Origin: Noviherbaspirillum aerium
GTDB lineage: Bacteria; Pseudomonadota; Gammaproteobacteria; Burkholderiales; Burkholderiaceae_D
Length of the DNA stretch: 52,207 nt
NCBI RefSeq assembly: GCF_008929045.1
Contig: NZ_VFAH01000035.1
Span: 1 to 52,207 of the forward strand
Direction of reading: 5' to 3'
Shown here piece after piece: positions 20,701 through 29,251 of the stretch. Position 1 is the stretch's first letter, and every line of letters begins with the position of its first letter. The notes under the pieces are model-generated. The model was not told the DNA's origin. It did no database searches and saw nothing but the letters and a program-made list of their open reading frames with translations. A program made the translations under genes and the position numbers.

Positions 20701-23006
20701 GTCAGAAGCGCAGCTTCCTCCAGCCAGGAAATAGCGGTCCTAACCCGGGTGTCGTCCGTGGCCGAATCGCGCTCGAAGTCACCCTCCGCATCTTCGGCAA
20801 GGATCTCACCCGCGGTCGCGATCACCTCTCCGGTTGCCTGCTTCTTGCGCTCCAGCGCACGTAGGGACTTAAGGACAGCCTGGATTTCCTTCTGAGTCAA
20901 CCGCGAGCGCGCCGACATGCTGAACTGGCGCTCCACGTCCTCAGCTGTGTAAAGCGCGATACAGCGTGCGGGTGCCCGGTCGCGGCCGGCGCGCCCAGCT
21001 TCCTGCAGGTAGTTTTCCAGAGAGCCCGGCATGTCGGCGTGGATCACCAGGCGCACGTCCGGCTTGTCAATGCCCATGCCGAAAGCATTGGTGGCAGTAA
21101 TGACCCGCAATTCCCCCTCCACGAAGCGTCGTTGAACGTCCTTCTTGGTCTCGGGCGGCAGGCCGGCATGGAAAAAGTCGGCTGCCAAGCCTTTCTCTTG
21201 CAGGTATTTGGCAATTTCCTCGGTCTGCTTACGGGTGGCGCAGTAGATGATCGCGCCGCCGGGCATGTCTTCCGGCAGTTCGCTCTGCAATATCTGATGC
21301 AGGTGGGGAAACTTGTCGGCCGGTGTGGTCGGCACCACTGCAAAATCAAGGTTGTCGCGGCTCGCGCCACCGTCGAAGACGGTCAATTCGATACCAACCT
21401 TGGTGCGAAAGTGCTCAAGCATGTCTACGACCACGTCTGGCTTAGCCGTGGCAGTTAGGCAGAGTACTGGGGCGGCGACGTCCCCCTTTGCCGATTCCCG
21501 AATGAAGCGGCCGACGTAACGGTAGTCGGGACGGAAGTCATGACCCCACTTCGAAATGCAGTGCGCTTCGTCCAATACCCACATGCCAATCTCGCGTTGC
21601 GCCAACACCTTACGTACGGCCTTGCTGCGTAGCTGTTCAGGCGCGACGATGAGAATCCCGACGTCACCCAGCCGCACCCGGTCGAGCACGTCGGCGCGCT
21701 CCGGGAGGGATAGCAAGCCGTTGATGGCGGCGCACACACCAATTCCCCGCGCTTCTAGGCCAGCTACCTGATCGGCCATAAGGGCAATAAGCGGCGAAAT
21801 GACGACCGTCAGCGCACCGGTCTTGTCAAAGCGTGATAAGGCCGGAATCTGGTAGCAGAGCGATTTCCCAGTGCCTGTTGGCAAAATGCCAAGAACATGG
21901 TGTCTCCCCATGGCTGCTTCGACGATCACTTCTTGCAGAGGACGACCGGAAGCATCGGCGGGTTGCGGCCGGAACTCGGGGAACCCAAACCAACGCTTCA
22001 ACTCCTTGCGTGGGTCGTGCCGCTCACGACACCATGTACAGTCCGGAGCGCTGCAAGCGGTATCACGCAACCGGCGTACGATGTGGCCAGCTTCTGGATA
22101 CTGATGGCGGACCCATGGTGGCATCACCGAGTTGCCGCCAGCGACGGAAAGCCAGGCCAAGGCGTAGGCTAGCGGCCAGCCGTGGGTTTTTGCCGTGGCA
22201 AGAATCTCACGTGCGCTAGTCTCGCAAGCCTGGCCCTGGATGCGACGGCCTATGGCGATGTGCGCTTCCTCATCGGTGGGACGGGCAGCACGCCGCACGG
22301 TCAGAAAGAAGGCGTTCAGGCCCGAAACCGTGTTGTCCGAAGTGGTAAGCCAATGCCATGCAGTGACCAGGTCAGGGTCTTCCTGCGCCAACTCCTTGAA
22401 TGCTACGAGCTGATCGCGAAAGACATCGATCGTAAGCCGGGCATCAAGTTCAGGATTGTTCAACTGCCCGCGTTGCAGCTTCCCGTCCTGATAATGCTTG
22501 ACCAGGCGATGGTAGGGGTTGCGTGGAAATGCCAGCGGGTTCAGGCAAAGCGTATCGATCGTCGGCAGGCTGAGCAAGCGAAGATCTGGCTTGACGGCGG
22601 CGAGGTGCGGCCGATCGAAGGCAATGATGTTATGGCCGAGCAGGAAGGAGGCACCATCGGCAACCTCATCGAGCTTGGCCAGCGCCGCCAGCAAATCACC
22701 CTTTTGATAAACGTAGGATGCGTCGGTGTCACCCCTGACCCCGGCAAAACGGTGGATCTTCGCGTCTTTGATGCCAACCTCGAGATCGACGGAGACGCAG
22801 CGCGGGTTCAACGCGGGGCGCTGCGATGGCGAAAGCGATGTGACTGGCAGGGCCGCGTTCGACTTGGCATCTTGATCTTGATGCTCTCCGTCGACGCGGG
22901 AAGGTTCAATAGAATGTAAGGCTGGCGTCGTCACAATGAGAGCCCTGAAAGAGATATTGCCCGAAACGAGGCCCTCATTATGGCCTTTCTGTACACCTAG
23001 CTTCAC
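17703..23006 (-). CDS. DnaQ-like exonuclease/RecQ helicase/UvrD helicase fusion, 1767 aa
   Basis: Three nucleic-acid enzymes in one chain. Residues ~70-200 form a DEDD 3'-5' exonuclease-like domain: DxE at 74-76 (VSVDLEV), HNIIAFD at 125-131 and ELDARLTIDVF with Asp 188. Residues ~355-700 are a RecQ helicase: Walker A LPTGTGKS ending near 382, DEAH 479-482, TAT 518-520 and QEAGRAGRD 668-676. After ~400 residues that include winged-helix-like segments comes a UvrD/Rep helicase: GPGSGKT near 1165, DEYQD near 1288, HRAKGLEFDHV near 1570 and YYVAMTRA near 1600. It is unbroken. The start is uncertain: GTG 23006, or GTG 22934 with AGGG upstream. No gene is co-directional within 300 bp. Large RecQ proteins with UvrD-like C-termini are known in proteobacteria; the role (repair, recombination or defence) is unassigned. 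Confidence 0.9.
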   Translation of the reverse strand: MKLGVQKGHNEGLVSGNISFRALIVTTPALHSIEPSRVDGEHQDQDAKSNAALPVTSLSPSQRPALNPRCVSVDLEVGIKDAKIHRFAGVRGDTDASYVYQKGDLLAALAKLDEVADGASFLLGHNIIAFDRPHLAAVKPDLRLLSLPTIDTLCLNPLAFPRNPYHRLVKHYQDGKLQRGQLNNPELDARLTIDVFRDQLVAFKELAQEDPDLVTAWHWLTTSDNTVSGLNAFFLTVRRAARPTDEEAHIAIGRRIQGQACETSAREILATAKTHGWPLAYALAWLSVAGGNSVMPPWVRHQYPEAGHIVRRLRDTACSAPDCTWCRERHDPRKELKRWFGFPEFRPQPADASGRPLQEVIVEAAMGRHHVLGILPTGTGKSLCYQIPALSRFDKTGALTVVISPLIALMADQVAGLEARGIGVCAAINGLLSLPERADVLDRVRLGDVGILIVAPEQLRSKAVRKVLAQREIGMWVLDEAHCISKWGHDFRPDYRYVGRFIRESAKGDVAAPVLCLTATAKPDVVVDMLEHFRTKVGIELTVFDGGASRDNLDFAVVPTTPADKFPHLHQILQSELPEDMPGGAIIYCATRKQTEEIAKYLQEKGLAADFFHAGLPPETKKDVQRRFVEGELRVITATNAFGMGIDKPDVRLVIHADMPGSLENYLQEAGRAGRDRAPARCIALYTAEDVERQFSMSARSRLTQKEIQAVLKSLRALERKKQATGEVIATAGEILAEDAEGDFERDSATDDTRVRTAISWLEEAALLTREENHVQVFPSSLRIATMDEARDKLKKQALFDDYRRQLLAIIYAMLSAEADEGISTDELMGVAGLSAGKLRTALYDLERLGIASNDTGLTAFVHSGVNRSSQKRLEEAIALENGLIDLMREVAPDLQKGETSLLQLRHTTQALKDHGHAGALPDKISRLVNSIASDGRNEDGGLGSLRLRRLDAENIQVTLQRDWTHLARTADLRRQAAALVLQHLISVLPSGARGTDLLAETTLGALHAALKTDVVLVSQVKDSAKLLDRALLWLHEQDIIRLNKGLAVFRPAMTIRLGSERRGFIKADFAPLKMHYDEQVVQIHVMAEYAQRGLQQMNDALRLANDYFKLDKEEFLRRWLPLKQKELEQQTLPASYAAIVDSLNHPVQQRIVADDREQTNVLVLAGPGSGKTRVLVHRIAYLVRVRRENPRGILALAYNRHAAVEIRRRLASLIGDDAKGVVVMTCHAFAMRLTGTSFRKHAAKDEQAFKSVMREAVALLKGEGAAIDEADALRDRLLASFRWILVDEYQDIGLDQYELIAALAGRARSEEDGRLSLFAVGDDDQNIYAFDGASVEFIRRFEDDYAAKPVFLVENYRSTGNIIAASNQVIAPALNRMKADHPITVNHRRGSEDAGGAWAKLDPVGHGQVLIVEAGKDDLSQAEAVMAEMRRLFELSPERDWSRMAIIAREWKTLDPVRAYCEQHGIPVQMADEDTAHCWQLRETRALVAWLRGRPGTIVTIDEIQSWLLGQSTNPWWTLLLEAAEHYAAETTHAEVLVDHFNEWLAEWGQEVRRRQNGLLLLTAHRAKGLEFDHVAVLDGNWRRSGPSEDGDAPRRLYYVAMTRARSTLILARLDGRQGFCEELLTNPAVMIRRPPRPLLPQQALRRRYLRLPLKHVDLGYAGRRHEQDPLHAAIASLSADSPVTLEQNAEQWEIMDDKRRVVGRLARSFRIPDGMRFLSGKVNSVIVRRCKDSDPTFQASLRCEQWEVILPELVFEPIIRPDALR

Positions 23007-23320
23007 ATTCTACTTGTTAAGTTGCCAATATGAAAGAACTGGAGATCTGCTAAAAACCCATTTCTTGGGTTGAGGGGAAGACTTGGCTGATTGAGGTACT
23101 AGCGCCGAAGCGGGATCGGCACTACGACGGCGCCGCTTAAGCGAGTGTTTTGATGTACAGCCTCGACTTCTGAAGAATCGTCGCCTTAGCGCTTCTTGCA
23201 TGTTGCCGGCTACCACTTATCGACATTGCACTGCTCGGACACCCGTGCCGGCGTAGAAATGCTGGAGAGGTAGGGCCTGCCCGCCTCTGGCTGGGCTGCG
23301 CAAATCCTTGACGCTCCGAT
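23007..23320. other. intergenic region, no gene seen
   Basis: This ~310-bp gap lies upstream of the helicase-fusion gene and downstream of the HNH-like gene; both are on the minus strand. It begins with AGTTGCCAATATGAAAG (23020-23036), a partial match to the repeated sequence at 25421 and 29252. No reading frame is supported. Confidence 0.35.
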
Positions 23321-23980
23321 TCAAGAAGGTGAACGGCTTTTAGCCTGAGCGGAGTTTTTTCGAGGTTTCGGCGGCTGAAGTGCTTCGACTAGGCTGAGTC
23401 CGCGGGCAAGTCGTTTGTAGACAGTTGATGTGTTCATCCCCAAGCGACGAATCCATTCTGTGATAGGGTGTGATTCGCCGTTCATTTCCACTAGCACGGT
23501 GCTGCGGCGGTTGAACGAATGCTCTTTTGCGGTAACCCAGTGACAGTTTTCCGGAGAATAGTCCTTGCGGGTGTCAAGGCGCCCGAAGCGATGATCTGGG
23601 CTTGGACGCTCTCCCATGTCTGCCAAAAAATTGGGGAATGATTCAAGCCAGCGCTCGCACACCCTTATGCCAAGACCACCGCAAATTGCGTATCTCGAAT
23701 TATTCGGGTTATAGCAGCGTTGTTTCATTCCCTGCCATACGTCCCATTCAATAGAGTCTGATTTCCCATGGTCGGTGAACGCCTTTTTCGCGAAGTCGAC
23801 TCTTTTGCATTTGCAAGACTGCGTTCGCCCATTTAATAAGCTGCTGCCAGCCACCACAGCAGCACTTCCGCAGTCACAAACGCAGTTCCATTTCGCAGTT
23901 TTCCGTGGCTCTTTCGGCGCTCTTGATACCACAACAAGCCGTCCAAATCGTTGACCAACTAAGTTTTTGAGGCCTTCCAT
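23321..23980 (-). CDS. phage-type HNH/AP2-like endonuclease family protein, 219 aa
   Basis: The N-terminus has a zinc-ribbon-like pair (CVCDCG and SCKCK, ~33-58) after GQRFGRLVVV. The centre has the family signature WQGMKQRCYNPNN, GLGIRVCERW and HRFGRLDTRKDYSPENCHWV. In phage and mobile HNH-like proteins the equivalent is H.LDRIDN..YSPENCRWA. Here the N of the usual DN pair is a Thr (LDT), so activity may be reduced. The C-terminus (ITEWIRRLGMNTSTVYKRLA) is a helix-turn-helix as in homing endonucleases. It is likely a free-standing selfish or phage-derived gene. No intron, intein or prophage gene is adjacent. Confidence 0.72.
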   Translation of the reverse strand: MEGLKNLVGQRFGRLVVVSRAPKEPRKTAKWNCVCDCGSAAVVAGSSLLNGRTQSCKCKRVDFAKKAFTDHGKSDSIEWDVWQGMKQRCYNPNNSRYAICGGLGIRVCERWLESFPNFLADMGERPSPDHRFGRLDTRKDYSPENCHWVTAKEHSFNRRSTVLVEMNGESHPITEWIRRLGMNTSTVYKRLARGLSLVEALQPPKPRKNSAQAKSRSPS

Positions 23981-24420
23981 GAGAGCTTAGAGTTCAAGAT
24001 GAAGCTGGCATTTTACTAGGGAAGGATCCGGTTCTTTAGTAGATTCGTCTGTTTTTAGACGGTCGGAAATAGCAGCAACGTCGGAGCCGCATTCGATGGC
24101 CACTACAGGTTTCTTGACGGGCAGGTGGTTTGTAGTTCGTCATTCTCATGGACGGCAGTGCTTGGCTCAAGCCCCCCTTGCTCTGCTACCTTTTTGTTCG
24201 CGAGTGTTCCACGACGCCGCAGTCACCGGCCAATCGCCTCCAGATCTCAGTAGAGCTGATGTTGTTCAACTATTACGGATAATTATGCCGACAGCCGATG
24301 CAACCAAATCCGTATGGTAGCGCTGCAAGTAATTGCTTTAGCAAGTGGGAATTTTGCCGTATCGGACTTTTTTACCACCGAAAAATTGCATTTGGGACAT
24401 AATAGGGGTTGAGGTTACCA
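23981..24420. other. divergent intergenic region, no gene seen
   Basis: This separates the HNH-like gene (minus) from the helix-turn-helix pair (plus) and should contain both promoters. No convincing coding frame is present. The last ~10 bases contain GAGG at 24411-24414, the Shine-Dalgarno sequence of the next gene. Confidence 0.35.
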
Positions 24421-24690
24421 ATGTTCAAACCTATGAAGATCCCAAGTCCGTTATACGAATTGGAGTCGTACGATCCTGTGCCTTTGCTCGATGCAATCAG
24501 CTTGGCTATATCGGTCAAGAGTGACAATGCTTTGGCCAAGGCATTGGGGATTACCCAAGGCGCGATGTCGAAGATCCGGAATAAACATAAGCCGATCTCG
24601 GCGGAGGTTTTGCTGAGGATGCATGATATTTCAGGGCTGAGCATCCGGCATATGCGCATACTCATGGGCGACAATCGCCGCTTGTTCTAA
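24421..24690 (+). CDS. small helix-turn-helix DNA-binding protein, 89 aa (first of a tandem pair)
   Basis: The ATG at 24421 is chosen because GAGG lies 6 nt upstream; an in-frame TTG at 24409 lacks such a site. The helix-turn-helix is NALAKALGITQGAMSKIRNK near residues 40-60, of the Cro/CI-YdaS type. It is followed by the unusual C-terminal module ISAEVLLRMHDISGLSIRHM and ILMGDNRRLF. It is followed 22 bp later by a paralogue sharing most of these motifs, so the two probably form one operon and could heterodimerise. The regulated gene is unknown. Confidence 0.8.
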   Translation: MFKPMKIPSPLYELESYDPVPLLDAISLAISVKSDNALAKALGITQGAMSKIRNKHKPISAEVLLRMHDISGLSIRHMRILMGDNRRLF

Positions 24691-24712
24691 TCACAGATTC
24701 AGAATTTTCCGT

Positions 24713-24970
24713 ATGGCCCGTCCAAATCGTGTGCTAAAGCTAGATTCATATGACCCCAACCCATTGCTGGACAGGTTAAAAAGCTTCGCCCCGGGCCAAA
24801 ATGATATTGGATTGGCGAGTGCACTAGGAGTCACGAAAAGCATTATTTCGAAGATACGGAACAAGCATGCTGACATTTCAGCAGAAATGCTGCTCAACAT
24901 GCACGAGATGTCAGGCCTGAGTATTCGTGAACTGCGCAACCTAATGGGGGATACGCGCCGCTTTTTCTAA
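24713..24970 (+). CDS. small helix-turn-helix DNA-binding protein, 85 aa (second of a tandem pair)
   Basis: Paralogue of the upstream gene: LDSYDPNPLLDRL versus LESYDPVPLLDAI, SKIRNKHADISAEMLLNMHE versus SKIRNKHKPISAEVLLRMHD, and LMGDTRRFF versus LMGDNRRLF. The helix-turn-helix is GLASALGVTKSIISKIRNKH near residues 38-58. Differences concentrate in the recognition-helix region, so the two may bind different half-sites. ATG 24713 has no strong Shine-Dalgarno, and translation may be coupled to the first gene. Confidence 0.8.
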   Translation: MARPNRVLKLDSYDPNPLLDRLKSFAPGQNDIGLASALGVTKSIISKIRNKHADISAEMLLNMHEMSGLSIRELRNLMGDTRRFF

Positions 24971-24982
24971 GCACATGCCAGT

Positions 24983-25177
24983 TTAGCGCTTGAAAGCAGT
25001 TGGCCACCATTCCTCGATATCGGACGGATCAGCCAGGCCCTGTGGTTCGTCTTTGTACCAAAATTTACCGACAGGACGAAGCCAGGCAGCGCTGCGTTTT
25101 CTACCATCCTTTGTCATCACGATGCACGGCTCTTCATTTCTGAGCAGTGGTAGGGCGTTGCTAGTTTCTATATGCAT
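24983..25177 (-). CDS. small hypothetical protein, 64 aa
   Basis: Contains VMTKDGRKRSAAWLRPVGKF and ends EEWWPTAFKR. The layout (a beta hairpin around DGRK, an aromatic-rich middle, a terminal WWP) is shared with the 66-aa protein at 45055-45255 (ILHDGRKVEGQW, then DWWPANV), so the two may belong to one small family. It is convergent with the helix-turn-helix pair. Function unknown. Confidence 0.5.
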   Translation of the reverse strand: MHIETSNALPLLRNEEPCIVMTKDGRKRSAAWLRPVGKFWYKDEPQGLADPSDIEEWWPTAFKR

Positions 25178-25629
25178 GCGATACCTTGGCTGTCAAAGTA
25201 GAACCTGTGCTTCAATAAGGAGTATTCGTGCTTATTCGTCTGGGGGCTGCTCCACTTACCGCATCAGCTCCTGCAGGAGATGTATCGAGGAGTTGCATTC
25301 CTCGGGCTGCAAAGTAAGCCATCATTATTCTCCGACCGCTGTGTTTCTAAATTCTGCCACAGTACGATCTCATAACAGCAATTTTCTAAGAAGTAGAACA
25401 GACTGCCATTAAGCGAATGAAGTTTCCTATGTGAAATATTTCGACATTATCCGACGACTGTCATTCGCTCCAGCCTGATCGAAGACGCGCAGAAGCTGGC
25501 ATTTGACGAAATTCCACCGCAGGCCAAGACCGCCGGATCTAAACGGTCTAGCAAACAGCTAAATGACTGGCGGTCGCTGGTTGGCAGTTGGAGCGCTAAG
25601 CTTAGATGTATGCGCTTGCACGATAAATA
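25178..25629. other. intergenic region with a possible 3' gene remnant
   Basis: No complete gene. Around 25466-25632 one plus frame reads LIEDAQKLAFDEIPPQAKTA then KRSSKQLNDWRSLVGSW before a stop. It looks protein-like but has no start codon or known family, so it may be the tail of a decayed gene. The gap also holds one copy of the repeat described at 25421-25450. Confidence 0.35.
25421..25450 (+). repeat. 30-nt direct repeat, copy 1
   Basis: It has CCTAT, then GTGAAATATTTCG with the palindrome GAAATATTTC. It matches 29252-29281 at 26 of 30 positions in the same orientation. The two copies bracket the fifth kinase gene and the IS5 remnant. Confidence 0.45.
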
Positions 25630-28557
25630 TTAAGGATAGGAATCAGGATCGTTCACCCTTTCCTGCAAAATTTGGTTGAGCGTGTCAATGACTTGTCCGA
25701 TCTGATATGGCTTAGGCAGCACCTTCACGTCGGGTAGCGTTACCCTCCGCTCGGAATAGCCCGTAGCCAACACGACTTTCAGATCCTGGTATTGCTCGCG
25801 AACGATCTCGGACAACCTGATGCCGTCGATCTTGCCAGGCATGACCACGTCGGAAAAGACGAGATCGAACTTGTACGCCGATTCAAGCAGTTCAAGCGCC
25901 TGCTCGCCATCATTGGCCGACACTACGTGAAATCCATGGGCTTCCAATGCCGGATGCACCGTTTGCCTAATCAAAGGATCATCTTCGACAAACAGGATGG
26001 ACTGGTTTCGGAACGCTGCTGGTCGATCATGAGCTGGCTTTGACTCTTCCCTTTCCACCTGCCTTGTTCTTGCGCGCGGTAGGAGAATGGAGACCTTCAG
26101 CCCTGTACCCGGTTCGCTGCGCAGGTTAAGGCTACCACTCATCTGCTTCACAAAACCGTACACCTGTGCCAGTCCCATGCCGGAACCCTTGCCGACTTCC
26201 TTCGTCGTGAAGAACGGGTCCACCGCCTTGGCAAGCACCTCCGGCGTCATCCCTTCACCCGTATCAGAAATCGTCAAGCACACATATTCTCCTGGTGAAA
26301 GTTCACTGCTCGCGTCGACGAGAACTTCATTGCGGCCGTCTATGCGAAACATGCCCCCGGTTGGCATGGCATCGCGTGCGTTCATTGCCAGGTTGAGCAA
26401 CGCAAGCTCGAACTGTAATGGATCGATCTCGACCGCCCACAAATCTTCCTGCAATTGCATCTGAAATTCGATGGTGCTTGGCAAAGCTCCCTGAAGCAAT
26501 GAGAGCATGCCGTCGATCTGCTCGCTCAGATCAACCACTTTCAGATGCGCATCCTGCGCCCGCCCGAATACCAGCAGCTGCCTGGTCAGTTCGACGCCAC
26601 GCTCGACTGCGCGCCTGGATGCCTCGAGTGCAGTCTTGACCTTCGGACTTTCCGACGTCATCAGCGCCAGGTCAATACCCATGGTCAGGGTTTGCAAAAC
26701 ATTGTTGAAGTCGTGCGCAATGCCGCCGGTCAGGCGGCCGAGTGCTTCGAGTTTCTGCGCCTGCTGCAGCGCCTTGCGCGTTTCCTCCAGCGAATGCAGG
26801 CGCTCCCGGTCCAGCCGCTCCGCATTCTTGCGCTCGGTGATGTCGCGGATAAAGGCATTCGTCACATAGCCTTGGCCATTGTGGTATCCCGTCAATGCCA
26901 ATTCCACCGGGATGCGAGAGCCGTCCCTGCGCAAGGCTTCCAGTTCCATCACCGTGTCGATCAAGGCTCCCTTGCCGGTGGCAATGAAGCGCCGGTATCC
27001 GGCGTTGTGGGCCGCCCGCTTTTCCGGCGGAACGATCAGTTCGCTGAAGTCCTTTCCGAGGGCTTCCTCGGCGGGCCAGCCAAAGGTCCGTTCAGCCTTG
27101 CGGTTCCAGTCGGTGATGCGGCCGTCGCCATCCGCGCTGAGAAAGGCATCATGGGAATTGTCGATGATGACTTGAACGCGCTTTTGCTCTTCCTTCAACC
27201 GCCTGATGGATTCCTGCAGCGCAGCGTCATTGCGCTTGCGGTCGGAAATATCCGTAGCGGTGCCAACCATGCGCACCGCCCTGCCCTCCGGCGTGCGGCT
27301 GACCACCATCCCGCGCTCCATGATCCATTTCCATTCTCCATCCTTGCAGCGCAGGCGATGCTCGCTGATATATCCGGGCGATTTCCCGGCCAGGTGTGCC
27401 TCGAATGCCCGGCGAAAGGCCGGCAGATCATCCGGGTGGATGCGGCCGGTCCAATCATCCATACGGCTGCCGACTTCCGCTTCCTGATACCCCAGCATCT
27501 CTTTCCAGCGCGGCGACAGCGTTACCCGCTGGTTCCCGAGGTCGAGGTCCCACACGCCGTCGCCGGCGCCTTCCAACGCAAACTTCCAGCGCGCCTCGCT
27601 CGCCGCCAGAGCGGCCGCATCGTTGGCGCGCTGCTGAAGGCTGCGCAAGAGGACAAGGGTGACAAGCAAAAGCAGGAGCGATACGCCAAGGCCGCCGATC
27701 AGATACGCCCTGCGTTGGGCGTAATAGGGCGCCAGGACAGTATCAATCGATTGGCCCACCGTCACTGCCAGGCTAGCCGTGGGCAATGTACGCCAGGCAT
27801 ACATGCGTTCGACGCCATCGATCTCCGATGGGGCGCGATACCAGCCGTTGTCACGTTCGGGATCGTTCCAAAGTGTTTGTTTCATCGCTTTACCAAGCGC
27901 CAGTTCCGGCGCGGGGGACCGTGCAAGGATTTCACCGGTCGGGTGCAGCACCGTAGTCGCGCCACCTTTGCCTAAATGAATGGTGTCAAAAAACCTGGAG
28001 AAATATTCCGGTGCGACCGACAGCACGATCACTCCGGCAAATTGACCGCCTGGTCCACTGATCGGACGCGTGAACTGGATGCTCCAGCGCTGGGAGACGC
28101 GACCCAGCACAGGCTTGCTGACAAAGAGCTTGTCGCCAGACTGGTCCACATGCACGCGGAAATGCTCCCGGTCGCTCAGGTTCATGCCCTTGGCTTGTGG
28201 GTTGGCGCTAGAAAACTGCAGCAAGCCAGCTGAGTCGATGATCGCGACCTGAAAGCCTACATTCGACGCAAGATAGGATTGGCGCTTTTTCACGGCATCG
28301 GCGAAGTCAATGCCAGGCATCTGCCAGCGGTCGCGCAGGTCAATGAGCGTCAGATCGATCGAATTGACCGATGACTTGACTTCTTCGGCAAACGCGCGGA
28401 CTAAATTCTGGGCGTCGACCTGGCTGCTGAGAAGGGTCTGCTGGTGCAGGCGATGCAAATCATAAAAAATCAGGGACCAGAATAGCGCCAAGGCACCAAT
28501 CAGGCTAACTGGGCCTTGTATCCATAGGGGTACGCGAGACAATGCAAATTGTTTCAT
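25630..28557 (-). CDS. membrane hybrid sensor kinase (Cache/PAS/PAS/HisKA/HATPase/REC)
   Basis: Inner-membrane hybrid kinase of 975 aa. The first membrane helix is at ~13-33 (GPVSLIGALALFWSLIFYDL). A periplasmic dCache sensor spans ~40-280, and a second helix lies at ~286-306 (LIGGLGVSLLLLLVTLVLLR). PAS_3 is at ~325-440 (ALEGAGDGVWDLDLGNQRVT) and a second PAS at ~455-575 (IIDNSHDAFLSADGDGRITD). HisKA has AHDFNNVLQTL with the His near 614; the HATPase has DTGEGM and GSGMGLAQVYGF; the receiver Asp is near 900 (LVFSDVVMPGKIDG). The HisKA-REC part is close to the Cache kinase at 7202. It starts at ATG 28557 and no partner gene is adjacent. Confidence 0.93.
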   Translation of the reverse strand: MKQFALSRVPLWIQGPVSLIGALALFWSLIFYDLHRLHQQTLLSSQVDAQNLVRAFAEEVKSSVNSIDLTLIDLRDRWQMPGIDFADAVKKRQSYLASNVGFQVAIIDSAGLLQFSSANPQAKGMNLSDREHFRVHVDQSGDKLFVSKPVLGRVSQRWSIQFTRPISGPGGQFAGVIVLSVAPEYFSRFFDTIHLGKGGATTVLHPTGEILARSPAPELALGKAMKQTLWNDPERDNGWYRAPSEIDGVERMYAWRTLPTASLAVTVGQSIDTVLAPYYAQRRAYLIGGLGVSLLLLLVTLVLLRSLQQRANDAAALAASEARWKFALEGAGDGVWDLDLGNQRVTLSPRWKEMLGYQEAEVGSRMDDWTGRIHPDDLPAFRRAFEAHLAGKSPGYISEHRLRCKDGEWKWIMERGMVVSRTPEGRAVRMVGTATDISDRKRNDAALQESIRRLKEEQKRVQVIIDNSHDAFLSADGDGRITDWNRKAERTFGWPAEEALGKDFSELIVPPEKRAAHNAGYRRFIATGKGALIDTVMELEALRRDGSRIPVELALTGYHNGQGYVTNAFIRDITERKNAERLDRERLHSLEETRKALQQAQKLEALGRLTGGIAHDFNNVLQTLTMGIDLALMTSESPKVKTALEASRRAVERGVELTRQLLVFGRAQDAHLKVVDLSEQIDGMLSLLQGALPSTIEFQMQLQEDLWAVEIDPLQFELALLNLAMNARDAMPTGGMFRIDGRNEVLVDASSELSPGEYVCLTISDTGEGMTPEVLAKAVDPFFTTKEVGKGSGMGLAQVYGFVKQMSGSLNLRSEPGTGLKVSILLPRARTRQVEREESKPAHDRPAAFRNQSILFVEDDPLIRQTVHPALEAHGFHVVSANDGEQALELLESAYKFDLVFSDVVMPGKIDGIRLSEIVREQYQDLKVVLATGYSERRVTLPDVKVLPKPYQIGQVIDTLNQILQERVNDPDSYP

Positions 28558-28714
28558 CTTGGAGGGACTGTCGGAGCGCCCAGAACCATTGCAAGTCGCA
28601 TCGGCGGTTCCGAATGCTAACGGTTCGGGCTGTAGCGCGTTTATTGAGCCTCATTGTACTGGAATGAGAATATGCAAGAGTATTGCCGAGTAGAAGAGGG
28701 CGTTACGGCGCCAC

Positions 28715-29222
28715 TAAGAGCCTATCCCAGTAGGCCTATTATTCGCCAAGTGATGATGCCGCATGCCAGGTGAAGGAAGGCCAAATAGTTCTTTGCCTTC
28801 TTCGCCCATCGAATCAGCAAACCACGAAATCGATTTCTTGTAGCGCCGCAGCATTGAGCAGCCCCTGCATCCAGAATTCTTCAAACACGCCAGCGTCAAC
28901 CCATTCCTGGAAACGCGGATGAGCCGAACTGCTGGAGCAAATGCCGGTGCCGTTCAATGCATTCCACTGGCATCCAGTGCGCAGCACGAACAGGATGGCA
29001 TCCATGGCGGCCCGGTCGCTTACCCGTGGGTTATGACAGCCCAAGGGGTGCGGCTTGCGGGGTGGTAAAAGCGGCTCCATCTGCGTCCACAACTTGTCCG
29101 GTAAGCGCCAGCCGTCGTCGTCTTTGATCATGCCCAAGCTCCACCTCCTGCATCATCATGGGCTTGGACCGCTGGCTAGGCCAATATTTCCCTCATTCTA
29201 TGCCTACTGGGATACGCTCTTA
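28715..29222 (-). mobile_element. IS5-family remnant with internal deletion
   Basis: The ends are near-perfect inverted repeats: TAAGAGCCTATCCCAGTAGG on the left and, on the opposite strand at the right end, TAAGAGCGTATCCCAGTAGG. The minus strand encodes the transposase N-terminus (LPDKLWTQMEPLLPPRKPHP then AILFVLRTGCQWNAL, 28814-29137). In another frame it encodes the C-terminal tail (RWAKKAKNYLAFLHLACGII) just inside the left repeat. The catalytic middle is missing, so the remnant cannot move itself. The outermost bases CTAA/TTAA resemble an IS5-type YTAR target, but the two copies differ. Confidence 0.8.
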
Positions 29223-29251
29223 AGGTAAGGACAAGTTTCGAATTGGGTTAA

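Noticed and set aside
22182-22919. 245-codon plus-strand frame opposite the helicase fusion
   Set aside because: It is antisense to the exonuclease-RecQ coding region, which has clear motifs; no family features.
26545-27975. 476-codon plus-strand frame inside the fifth kinase gene
   Set aside because: It lies antisense to a well-defined PAS/HisKA kinase and its sequence is rich in Arg, Ala, Pro and Gln as expected of a shadow frame.
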